Shown: positions 1-7,428 of the stretch, piece by piece
Layout: each line of letters begins with the position of its first letter
How positions within the stretch are numbered: position 1 is the first letter of the stretch
NCBI GenBank assembly: GCA_963720375.1
Contig: CAVRFM010000009.1
Location: 1 to 64,000 of the forward strand
Direction: 5' to 3'
DNA: 64,000 nt
Origin: JAPLHP01 sp963720375
GTDB taxonomy: Bacteria; Chloroflexota; Dehalococcoidia; UBA2247; RBG-13-53-26
Translations under genes and position numbers: made by a program
Notes under the pieces: model-generated
Database searches by the model: none
Seen by the model: only the letters and a program-made list of their open reading frames with translations
Told to the model about the DNA's origin: nothing

Positions 1-486
1 CACAGTCCCTTCACCGAGCTAGCCATGTATCGGATTGCCAGTTGCAGGGTAGCTGACTACTGGAGAGAGCACTATAGAGCTACCAAAGGGTGTGACTGTC
101 GGCACTGTGGACAGAGCCAGAGAGCCAAATGTCTCAAGGACTGGCTGAGCAAAGACTATGAGCATCACCAGTGCCCCAAAGCCCTCTCCATAGAGCTGCT
201 ATCCAAGCCCATCCTAGACACAGAGGGCAATACAACCGAACTGGGAGAGCTGATAGCCGATGACAAAGCCCTAGACCTTGCTGAGTGGATAGACGTTAGA
301 ACGTTCTTGCGTGGTTGCCCTCAGAGGTTGATAGCCATAGCTCAAAGGACAACCGAGGGGCAAGCCCTCACTCATGGGGAGCGAACGTATCTTTGGAAAT
401 GGCGCAAGAATGAGCAGACTTACCTTGATCTAGGGACTGACATTTTAAGCCCAAATTGCGATATATATAGTGGGAGCACTGCATAG
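1..486 (+). CDS. Sigma-factor-like protein, 5' partial
   Basis: The frame is open from base 1, so the gene probably begins upstream; the first ATG is at 25. The N-terminal part (LAMYRIASCRVADYWREHY) resembles the end of region 2 of phage or mobile-element sigma-like proteins. It is followed by a CxxC pair (CRHCGQSQRAKC) and a C-terminal block with DDKALDLAEWIDVRTF and GCPQRLIAIA. I recognise the overall pattern from small sigma-like or transcription-associated proteins of integrated elements, but no region 4 DNA-binding helix is clear. It precedes a sliding-clamp homologue, which fits a replication/transcription module. The function is uncertain. Confidence 0.55.
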   Translation, partial: HSPFTELAMYRIASCRVADYWREHYRATKGCDCRHCGQSQRAKCLKDWLSKDYEHHQCPKALSIELLSKPILDTEGNTTELGELIADDKALDLAEWIDVRTFLRGCPQRLIAIAQRTTEGQALTHGERTYLWKWRKNEQTYLDLGTDILSPNCDIYSGSTA

Positions 487-930
487 GCTAGCGAATTGCA
501 GCTAGGCAGCGACTTACTACTGGCCAGAGGTTGAAATCTTGCCCGATTCAACCCGAAGGCAGAAGGGGGAAGGGGCATAGAACAACTTAATATTGAGGGC
601 AAGCGTTCAGGCGACGGTTTTGTAGCTCACAAATCAGTGCTGGTCAATGCCTTATCCGGAGCACTATCCGCAAGGGTGGTGCTTCTCGATTTTACGATAG
701 GGCGCAAGGGCCTGTTAAACTACCTCAGAAGCCTGTCTGGAAGCAATGTAGTTAAGATCGTTCCAGATGGCAGTGGTGCTAGCGAATCGCAGACCACTGC
801 CAAAAGGCAGATCAAGGTTGTCTGTGGAGCTACCACCAGTCATATCAGCGACAAGGCTTGGATAAAAGAGCCAACAGCCAGCAAAGGCACTATCAGGGGT
901 GGAACGCCTCTGACCGTTTGCGAGGTCAGA
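487..930. other. Intergenic stretch
   Basis: A frame is open from a GTG at 637 into the clamp gene, but the translated text before about 931 has no resemblance to a clamp domain and no good ribosome site precedes 637. The word GCTAGCGAA occurs at both ends of the stretch (488 and 779). I see no promoter or RNA that I can defend. Confidence 0.4.
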
Positions 931-1845
931 GTGTCCTCATCCAGTGCTATCATGCCCAACATCGGCACAACGGAACTGGCCGAAGCTCTCAACAGGGTGT
1001 TGCCCTTCACGGCCAAAGAGGAAAGCAGACCTGTCTTACGGTCTGTGTTCTTTGTGGCCAAAGAGGGCAAGCTGCACCTTGTCGGTGCGGACGGTTTCAG
1101 GCTGGCCACTATTGCTCTCAACTTTGAGGGTGAGGGGCAAGCCCTGATAGCTTCCACTGACCTCAGAGGGATACCCAACGCTCTCAAGAGAGCTAAGAGG
1201 GCCAGAATCAGCTTTGAGGCAAAGCCCAAAGTCGATGACATCCAAGACATGATCTTGGAGACCGACTTGGTATCCTATCGCTTTAGCAGCGTTGCTGGCA
1301 GTTACCCTGATTACGAGCCACTGATACCGACAACCGCTAACACTGTCTGCCACTTCGACACTATAGAGGCCATGAAAGCCCTTGGCTCTCTGAAAGCCTT
1401 GGTCGATCTGAAGCAATACGCCGTTGACCTGTCTATAGGTGAAGGGGGCATGGGTATGAGTGACCCTGACAGCATGGGACAGGCCGATATCAGGGCCGAT
1501 GTTGAAGGACAGCCAGTCAAGGTCAGATTCAACGGCGGCTACCTCTCACAGGCGTTAAGGGCCTGTGGTGGCATGGTAGACCTTCAGGCGGTGGACGGCA
1601 ACAGTGCGGTACTCTTGCGGACGGATGGCTATCGGGTGTTGCTCATGCCGATGGCAAAGACAGACGTTGCAAGCAAGCCCAAGGTCGCAGCAAAAGCCAA
1701 GGTCGCAGGACAGGATGTTGACGTGGTAGCCCAAGCCGAAGCCATTGCTGGAGCGGTTGCACCAGCCGAACCAGTCAAGATACAGGCCAAAAGGCACAAT
1801 CAGCCTAAGCCGATCGGCAAGGCAAAGGCACTAGCACGAGCCTAG
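931..1845 (+). CDS. DNA polymerase III beta-clamp homologue lacking domain 1
   Basis: Sliding-clamp (DnaN-type) protein of about 304 residues. Residues 8-135 match clamp domain 2 (ADGFRLA at 53-59, GSYPDYEPLIP at 123-133). Residues 136-241 match domain 3 and end in the typical LLMPM. After that comes an Ala/Lys-rich tail of about 60 residues. The usual first domain is absent, whereas a bacterial clamp has three domains in about 370 residues. The start is taken as GTG 931, preceded by GAGGT; ATG 952 is an alternative. A perfect terminator follows. Two downstream proteins carry QxxLF clamp-binding-like motifs, so this may be a clamp private to a mobile element. Confidence 0.8.
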   Translation: MSSSSAIMPNIGTTELAEALNRVLPFTAKEESRPVLRSVFFVAKEGKLHLVGADGFRLATIALNFEGEGQALIASTDLRGIPNALKRAKRARISFEAKPKVDDIQDMILETDLVSYRFSSVAGSYPDYEPLIPTTANTVCHFDTIEAMKALGSLKALVDLKQYAVDLSIGEGGMGMSDPDSMGQADIRADVEGQPVKVRFNGGYLSQALRACGGMVDLQAVDGNSAVLLRTDGYRVLLMPMAKTDVASKPKVAAKAKVAGQDVDVVAQAEAIAGAVAPAEPVKIQAKRHNQPKPIGKAKALARA

Positions 1846-1880
1846 TTTGAACGCTTGAACTCACAAAACAGCCACGCAGA

Positions 1881-1904
1881 AAGCGGGGGTGACCCCGCTT
1901 TTTT
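1881..1904 (+). terminator. Rho-independent terminator after the clamp gene
   Basis: A perfect 8-bp stem, AAGCGGGG / CCCCGCTT, with a GTGA loop, runs directly into a T-rich tail. It ends the clamp transcript. Confidence 0.9.
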
Positions 1905-1912
1905 GCATTTTT

Positions 1913-1974
1913 AAGGGGTATTCTTGCCCAAACGTGGGTGAGGATACCCCTTTTTTGTGGCCAGAAAGGGGTAT
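1913..1974 (+). promoter_or_regulatory. Possible attenuator: two hairpins competing for one strand
   Basis: AAGGGGTAT (1913-1921) can pair with ATACCCCTT (1944-1952), which is followed by T residues, giving a terminator-like hairpin. The same ATACCCC strand can instead pair with AAAGGGGTAT (1965-1974), which contains the Shine-Dalgarno of the gene starting at 1977. The two pairings exclude each other, as in a leader switch. This is read by eye; folding energies were not computed. Confidence 0.45.
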
Positions 1975-1976
1975 TG

Positions 1977-2198
1977 ATGAAATGCCAACTTTGCCAACAG
2001 AGCACCACTGGCCTGATAGTCCTGCGGTTCTACTCACCGAAGGGTGTCAAGGTCTGTGAGAGGTGCTACCAGGCCGTAGATGACCACTACCATCAACCCT
2101 ATTCCCAGGTTATGGATAGGTTAGCTATGGCCGAAACTGGCTATCGAGCCAATCGAAAGCGGGCAAGACTGAGAGTGCCCAAAAAGGAAAGGAGGTGA
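1977..2198 (+). CDS. Small zinc-binding protein
   Basis: A 73-residue protein with two CxxC pairs (CQLC near the start, CERC near residue 33), which suggests one structural zinc, and a very basic C-terminus (RKRARLRVPKKERR). The start at ATG 1977 follows AAAGGGG with 5-base spacing. Its stop overlaps a GTG just before the next gene, whose ribosome site AAAGGAGG lies inside this gene's last codons, so translation is probably coupled. The family is not recognised. A nucleic-acid-binding accessory role is an inference from charge and context. Confidence 0.7.
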   Translation: MKCQLCQQSTTGLIVLRFYSPKGVKVCERCYQAVDDHYHQPYSQVMDRLAMAETGYRANRKRARLRVPKKERR

Positions 2199-2203
2199 AA
2201 GAC

Positions 2204-2692
2204 ATGAAGGGGCAACTGTGCCTTTTCGGAGAAAAGGCAGTCAGTCAGCCCGAGCCAATGACAGAAGTCAGGGTAACCAGGGTGAGCCACAGGACAGCCC
2301 AGATACCCCTTCTCAAGAGAAAAAGGGAAGCCCTGGGCCAACTCATGGCCCTGCTGGACAGCCTGGAGGGGAAGGATATCCACATCGGCTACTGCGGCGG
2401 ATCAAGCAGCCACTTCTGGCTGCAGAACCTGAAGCTGGCCAGATTGCAGGTGGAATATTACCCCTATAGACGGGATGACCCCAGCTACGTGCCCGGCGTT
2501 ATCGTGCTCTGGGGCAGCAAGGAGAGCAGCGTCAGGGTGTTCACCGACAGGGTAGTTAATCTCCGCCAGCAGGATTACCAGGGCTACACCCTGTGGCTCC
2601 TGGACTTCTGGAATGGCTTTGGCGAAAACCCTATTGACCCTTATCGGCCCCCGGGCTATGCGTCCCTGGAGCTGATCCAATTCAAGGACTGA
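2204..2692 (+). CDS. Unknown protein with N-terminal clamp-binding-like motif
   Basis: A 162-residue protein. ATG 2204 has the strong ribosome site AAAGGAGG. The protein opens with MKGQLCLFGEK: residues 4-8 (QLCLF) match the beta-clamp-binding pentapeptide consensus QL[SD]LF apart from Cys at position 3. The remainder is a globular domain with many aromatic residues (HFWLQNLKL, YTLWLLDFWNGFG) that I do not recognise. With a clamp homologue 360 bp upstream, the motif is likely to be functional, but this is inference. Confidence 0.7.
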   Translation: MKGQLCLFGEKAVSQPEPMTEVRVTRVSHRTAQIPLLKRKREALGQLMALLDSLEGKDIHIGYCGGSSSHFWLQNLKLARLQVEYYPYRRDDPSYVPGVIVLWGSKESSVRVFTDRVVNLRQQDYQGYTLWLLDFWNGFGENPIDPYRPPGYASLELIQFKD

Positions 2693-2715
2693 GGGCTAGT
2701 CTCTTCCAAACTACC

Positions 2716-2732
2716 CAAGGGGTAATTTTGCC
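2716..2732 (+). repeat. Second copy of a leader word
   Basis: This 17-base word matches the one at 1913-1928 in form (AAGGGGTAnTnTTGCCC) and again lies just upstream of a gene of the module. It may be a shared leader or protein-binding site. Confidence 0.35.
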
Positions 2733-2751
2733 CGGAAAGGAGGGCATACAA

Positions 2752-3243
2752 TTGAATACGACACCAAGAGCCGACCAGGCTATATCCGACCTGGCAGGCG
2801 TCTTTACCGATCCCATCATCGTCTATCCTGGAGGCTGGGGTGACACTCTCCCAGGGTGGATCAAGGAGTCTATCACCATGGAAAGGCTGATGATGAACAT
2901 GATGGTGCTGAAGGGTGAAGAGGCGACAGGCACAGACTCAGAGGCTTGTGCTTACCTCTATACCCGTTCCTTGGAAGCGCCTATGGATGACGACTGGACC
3001 CAGATCTACCTCTACATCGCTGGCAAGTGCTATGAGCGGTGGGGTAAGGGGAAGGTGCCAGCCGACATCGCCGTAGCATCATTGAACCACGAACAGACCA
3101 ACGACCTGGGCCGTCTCAAAGCCTGGCTCTATCGCACCAGGATGCAGGAGCGGGCCAACAGGGATCGGGCGGAGCGACGCCAGCACAAAGAGGCGGAAGC
3201 AGAGAGGAGGAGAGCAGAACAGCCAGCATTGTTTACCTTCTAG
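2752..3243 (+). CDS. Unknown protein with C-terminal clamp-binding-like motif
   Basis: A 163-residue protein. The TTG start at 2752 is chosen because GGAAAGGAGG ends 8 bases before it. The middle is helical and acidic, and residues about 128-155 form a strongly charged helix rich in Arg, Glu and Lys. The very last residues are EQPALFTF, so QPALF (157-161) forms a terminal QxxLF clamp-binding-like motif on a flexible tail. No homology is recognised. A perfect terminator follows, closing the module. Confidence 0.7.
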   Translation: MNTTPRADQAISDLAGVFTDPIIVYPGGWGDTLPGWIKESITMERLMMNMMVLKGEEATGTDSEACAYLYTRSLEAPMDDDWTQIYLYIAGKCYERWGKGKVPADIAVASLNHEQTNDLGRLKAWLYRTRMQERANRDRAERRQHKEAEAERRRAEQPALFTF

Positions 3244-3260
3244 TCTTGCCTGGCAGGAGA

Positions 3261-3295
3261 AGAGGGCTGGGGATAATCCCCAGCCCTCTCTTTTT
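3261..3295 (+). terminator. Strong rho-independent terminator
   Basis: A perfect 13-bp stem, AGAGGGCTGGGGA / TCCCCAGCCCTCT, with a 3-base loop is followed by CTTTTT. It ends the clamp-associated module. Confidence 0.95.
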
Positions 3296-3426
3296 GCTTA
3301 TGAAACGACACATTTCAGGCTCTTGTGACCTATCGAGGAGCTGCTGCGGTCATTAAGGCGAATCAGCTCTCACAGATCCTTAGGAAATGAAAGAGAACAA
3401 TTGCGATGTGGGTCAGTCTTCTCGGT

Positions 3427-3927
3427 CTATCTTTTGGACTTCAGTTCGTGCACCGATGAGTCTATTTCCTTCGCCAGATCTTCGTAGAACTTGGCAACCT
3501 CCTCCAGCGTGCCTACGAAGGCTGGCATATATATCAATTTGTCAGCAAGCTCGAGCATTCCATTTATTCCGATCTCTTGTTGACGATCCGTACGGAAGTC
3601 GGTTCTCACGCAAATAACAGCTGGTTTGTTCTGCCTGGATGACAACGCCGTCGACAGCCCAATGCCAACCTCGACAGCGGTCCCTGAATCAGCCTCAGGG
3701 CCGTCGATATTTGCAATGATAACATCACTCTTCATTGACTGTCTCCTGCAGTCTTCGCTTATCTTCTTCAGATCAAAGCGATGTCCATCAAAGAACCTGA
3801 GTGCTTCCTTCTGGGGAAGAACCACCACATAGCCAAGCTTTTCAAGTTCTCCTGCAAGCAGTAAATTGTGGTGTCTATCAGCAATTCCAAACAATGGTCC
3901 AGCCAAGTACACCCTAGTCTTCTTCAT
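3427..3927 (-). CDS. Nucleoside 2-deoxyribosyltransferase-like protein
   Basis: A 166-residue protein of the nucleoside deoxyribosyltransferase/Rcl fold. The N-terminal VYLAGPLF nucleotide loop, SDVIIANIDGPEADSGTAVEVG and the likely nucleophile Glu86 in SGTAVEVG are characteristic. Family members cleave or exchange the N-glycosidic bond of deoxynucleosides or deoxynucleotides. The ribosome site AAGGAG precedes the ATG. It is divergent from the HD-phosphohydrolase operon, and with it and the SIR2 protein it could form a nucleotide-based defence island. A plain nucleotide-salvage role is equally possible. Confidence 0.85.
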   Translation of the reverse strand: MKKTRVYLAGPLFGIADRHHNLLLAGELEKLGYVVVLPQKEALRFFDGHRFDLKKISEDCRRQSMKSDVIIANIDGPEADSGTAVEVGIGLSTALSSRQNKPAVICVRTDFRTDRQQEIGINGMLELADKLIYMPAFVGTLEEVAKFYEDLAKEIDSSVHELKSKR

Positions 3928-4277
3928 GATTCCGTCTCCTTAACTACAGGACTTGACTGCCAATCCCGGGCCTCACGATCCAAGTGTATGCAGTCAGCGA
4001 CAGCGGGACAGTTAGGCCTTCGAACTAATAGACGCTTTAGAGGCCATCATCCTGCTCCCTGACAGTTTTATTGTAGTCCTTTCTGGTCTGTAATGTCATA
4101 CATAGTCCAGGCGACACAGACGACGACGTCCTGGTGATTCCTGGCTATCTGATGTCGGTCGCAACGCATCTTCCTTGGCGGATTCTCTCCCATATGCTTG
4201 ACATCCACGGCCACTCCTATGTACAATTCGTGAGAGAGAGTTGCAGTCGATCTGGGCTATGAGAATGTGAGGGCAGC
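3928..4277. other. Divergent intergenic region
   Basis: About 350 bp between the minus-strand deoxyribosyltransferase and the plus-strand HD gene. It must hold both promoters, but I cannot identify -35/-10 pairs with confidence. Confidence 0.4.
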
Positions 4278-5780
4278 ATGGAGAGGGAGCGCAAACATCT
4301 GGAGCTGTATGCTCAGCTTGGCACGTGGTTTGACGCGCAAACCACGTGGAGAACAAGGACCTCATTTGCCGAGAGCATAGGTCTTCCTATCACGACAGTG
4401 GAGCACTATTTCCGAGGGGGTGCATTCCCAAGAGGCGCAGACCGCCTTAAGCTATACGAGGCGACACATATCACCTGTTTAGCACCAGGAGACAAGCAGC
4501 CTGGCCTGTTCGAGGGTAAGACCCCTGAAGATCCGCCGGCTCGGCAGCCAACACAAGCTGCGAGTGCGCCAGTGCAATCATCGTCTGTCAAAAGCAATGA
4601 TGCAGAACCTGATGAGGAACCGTACAAGACTATCAGGATTGCAGTCTCGGGTGACGTCACCCTGAGACGCCTGGAAACAGCCATAATCGACACTCGCGAG
4701 TTTCAGAGGTTGCGGGCGTTGAAGCAATTAGGTACTTCATATCTGGTCTATCCGTCCGCAGTCCATACACGATTTGAGCACTCTCTGGGTACCCTGTTTG
4801 AGGCCAGCAGGATGATCGAGTATGTGAAGAACAATCCCAAGAGCGAGGGTATCCAGAAGAGAGTTGAGCCACGAGAAGAGATACTGATTCGGCTTGCAGC
4901 TTTGCTGCACGATGTGTCGCACGTACCCTTTGGGCACACGTTGGAAGACGAAGCATGTGTGGTCTCCCCAAGACATGACGAGGACCAGAACCGGCGTCAG
5001 TTGCTTATTGAGGATTCGGACATCGGGAAGAAGATAGTAGCGGCAATAGGTAAGGACGACTTCGATCTGTTGCTCAAGGTAATCGGCACAAAGCACGAGG
5101 AGGTGGAGACATTAGATCGTTACGCATACATTTCTGATGTTGTGAATAACACCCTGTGTGCTGACCTGCTTGACTATCTCAAGAGGGATGTGTACTTCTG
5201 TAATCTCCAGGAGAGTTTCAGTGATAGGTTTCTGAGGTATCTGTACCTCGATCTAGTGGATGTTGAGGCAGACAAAGACAAAGGTGAGGCTACTCCCAAG
5301 AGGGCGCGTCGCCTAATTGTTCGCCTCTGGAAGCGCGAGTACGGACGACATCGCCGCGACGTACTCTCTGAATTGTGCAGCCTATTGAGAATCCGCTACT
5401 CGCTTGGCGAGAAGGTCTATTTCCATCACGCCAAGAACAGCTCCTCAGCCATGCTTGCCAGAGCAGTCTGGGCTGCTATGCATTCCGAGACCGGCCATAA
5501 AATGAAAGCTCAGGACCTTTATAACATTGGCGATGATCAACTCCTTGCACGCTTGGCAGAATCGAAGGATCCGATTGCGAGTAGACTGGGCGATAACCTA
5601 CTCAAGCGGTCACTCTACAAATGGGTGTACACTCTAACCAGAAATGAAGCTGAAGCCGTTCCGAGTTTCAATTGGACCCAGCGCATGATAGATGAATTCC
5701 ACAAAGAACCGAAGAATCGCGTCGAGGTCGAGGACCAATTGGCATCGCTGAGTGGGCTGAACCCCGGAGATGTGATGTGA
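4278..5780 (+). CDS. HD-domain phosphohydrolase (dNTPase/SAMHD1-like)
   Basis: A 500-residue protein. Residues 1-65 look like a helix-turn-helix (SFAESIGLPITTVEHYFRGG). Residues 70-115 form a low-complexity linker that contains QPGLF (74-78), another QxxLF motif. The HD superfamily domain follows: TRFEHSLG (His168), LLHDVSHVPFGH (His211-Asp212) and a later Asp in ADLLDYLKRD. This arrangement is that of dGTPase/SAMHD1-type enzymes, which hydrolyse dNTPs. The stop overlaps the next gene (GTG 5777), so it forms an operon with a small protein and an ImmA/IrrE peptidase. A defence role through dNTP depletion is inferred. Confidence 0.8.
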   Translation: MERERKHLELYAQLGTWFDAQTTWRTRTSFAESIGLPITTVEHYFRGGAFPRGADRLKLYEATHITCLAPGDKQPGLFEGKTPEDPPARQPTQAASAPVQSSSVKSNDAEPDEEPYKTIRIAVSGDVTLRRLETAIIDTREFQRLRALKQLGTSYLVYPSAVHTRFEHSLGTLFEASRMIEYVKNNPKSEGIQKRVEPREEILIRLAALLHDVSHVPFGHTLEDEACVVSPRHDEDQNRRQLLIEDSDIGKKIVAAIGKDDFDLLLKVIGTKHEEVETLDRYAYISDVVNNTLCADLLDYLKRDVYFCNLQESFSDRFLRYLYLDLVDVEADKDKGEATPKRARRLIVRLWKREYGRHRRDVLSELCSLLRIRYSLGEKVYFHHAKNSSSAMLARAVWAAMHSETGHKMKAQDLYNIGDDQLLARLAESKDPIASRLGDNLLKRSLYKWVYTLTRNEAEAVPSFNWTQRMIDEFHKEPKNRVEVEDQLASLSGLNPGDVM

Positions 5781-6259
5781 TATACTGCCCCCAGCTGAAC
5801 ATGGCCAAGAAATACGCCAAGATGCTGGTAGAATGGCGAGAGAAGCACATCCCTCTAAGCGAAATTGACGACCGGTCAACCCGGCTAGCGCTGGAGTCAA
5901 TCTTGACCGCTCATGATCTCCTGTGGAGCCTTCAGGTCTTCGCAGTCCCGTCCGTCAAGCAGAATCCACGAACTATCCAGACCTTGAGAGGTCTCTGTCA
6001 GTGGAAGTTCGCACCAATGAGCATGCCCAAGGACCGTGATAGCCGTTTCGCAGATGCGCTCAGGTCCATCATCTCTGACAAAATCGGCGGCAGCGGATCC
6101 GCGCTGCACGTTGAGCAAGCAGTTGAGGGAGTCCTAGCAAAGGCCAGGAATCCCGGACATAGCGGCAGCAGCATAGTCATGACGGACATCGAACAGGCAA
6201 TACGTGAGAGCCTAGCCAAATCGGACCAGCAAGAGCATGAAAACCCCAGTCGTTCGTGA
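5777..6259 (+). CDS. Unknown protein between HD hydrolase and ImmA/IrrE peptidase
   Basis: A 160-residue protein. It starts at GTG 5777, overlapping the upstream stop; GGAG lies 7 bases before. ATG 5801 is an alternative. It is mostly helical with no cysteine cluster or membrane segment, and has a Gly/Ser-rich loop near residues 107-113. I do not recognise a family. It overlaps the next gene by 23 bp, so all three genes are probably translated together. Confidence 0.65.
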   Translation: MIYCPQLNMAKKYAKMLVEWREKHIPLSEIDDRSTRLALESILTAHDLLWSLQVFAVPSVKQNPRTIQTLRGLCQWKFAPMSMPKDRDSRFADALRSIISDKIGGSGSALHVEQAVEGVLAKARNPGHSGSSIVMTDIEQAIRESLAKSDQQEHENPSRS

Positions 6260-7211
6260 AGACGGTCGGTTGGCCAGACAGCTCCGCTCCACTTTTGGCG
6301 ACATGACGGCCAGAGAGATTGCGAGACATATTGCTGATGGAGCCCTCTCATCCACCAACCAGCTTCATCCACCCATCAACATTACCTCCATCCTTCAGCT
6401 TCGACGCGCAAACAAGTGCAGAATCGTGGACATGCAGAAGGACGCGAGGCTGTTGACGACAATCGATGGTTTTACTGTAGAAATAGGACGCTGCACCGAA
6501 AGGAGGCGACGTTTCACACTCGCACATGAGATCGGTCACACATACTTCTATGACTTGAAGTCCTCACCACCCGAAAGAACGCTTTATGATGCCGATCCAA
6601 AGGATGAGGAGACTTTCTGTAACATGCTTGCATCGGAGATTCTGATGCCTCCCCATATGATACAAGCTGAGCTGAAGCGACTAGAGGGTCGCGACCAAGA
6701 ACTGTCTCCTGTCGATTACTCTCAACGGTTGGCGCGAAGATTCGAGGTCTCGATAGAGACGATGACGCGACGACTGATTGAAGATCTTGAACTGTTTCAC
6801 GGGATAGCATTGGGTTCACGATGGTTTCCTGGGCTGGTCACAAAATCCAAGCCCGTTCCCACAGGACCTGCATGGCGACTGGCATGGTGGGCTGCGAGCC
6901 GGGAAGTCGTAACGCCGCTCTATCTCCCATATCCAGGCAATCGACCAAAGCTGGAGATCGAGCTTGCAGAACAGGCCTACTTGAGTCGCGGAACACTCAA
7001 CCTGCGACTGCAATTGAAGAATGTTCAACTGGGCAATCTCAAGAGAATACTTGAGTCTGAGAACAAGGGGGCTGATTGCATAGACGTATGGGCTCTTTCC
7101 GAAAGGAGGACCAATCCAGCTTCAGACACCGGTGCCACGTCAGCGTCAGCCACTCCCGACCTATCGCCTAGAGAGTACACGGAGATAGTGCTTTTCTTCC
7201 CTTTGCAGTAG
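6237..7211 (+). CDS. ImmA/IrrE-family metallopeptidase
   Basis: A 324-residue protein with the zincin motif HEIGH (His97-Glu98-His101) within RRFTLAHEIGHTYFYD. Downstream EETFCNMLASEILMP supplies the usual third-ligand region and is typical of the ImmA/IrrE (COG2856) family. Such peptidases cleave repressors or DNA-damage regulators and are frequent in mobile and toxin-antitoxin or defence loci. Residues about 190-324 form an extra C-terminal domain of unknown function. It is the last gene of the HD operon. A likely model is that a trigger activates the peptidase, which acts on a partner; this is inference. Confidence 0.85.
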   Translation: MKTPVVREDGRLARQLRSTFGDMTAREIARHIADGALSSTNQLHPPINITSILQLRRANKCRIVDMQKDARLLTTIDGFTVEIGRCTERRRRFTLAHEIGHTYFYDLKSSPPERTLYDADPKDEETFCNMLASEILMPPHMIQAELKRLEGRDQELSPVDYSQRLARRFEVSIETMTRRLIEDLELFHGIALGSRWFPGLVTKSKPVPTGPAWRLAWWAASREVVTPLYLPYPGNRPKLEIELAEQAYLSRGTLNLRLQLKNVQLGNLKRILESENKGADCIDVWALSERRTNPASDTGATSASATPDLSPREYTEIVLFFPLQ

Positions 7212-7428
7212 AGGACCATGAAGGAACAGAAACGAAGTCGGCCTTCGGTATCTGTACAGAACCTCACTTGAACGCGACCCTACTCAAACACGCCTTGCTG
7301 CATGAGATCGATGAACTCTGAATCGGACATTGCAGCAAGACAAGAGGGAATGTTAGGCCGAAAAATGACTCCCACATCTCGTCAAAACGGAACCGGCTGG
7401 AATCATCATCAGTAAGTGAGTTAACTTA

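Noticed and set aside
637..930. N-terminal extension of the clamp gene
   Set aside because: The translated text does not resemble clamp domain 1 and has no ribosome site; GTG 931 or ATG 952 is better.
840..1250. Minus-strand frames across the clamp gene
   Set aside because: They lie opposite a gene with clear family motifs and show no features of their own.
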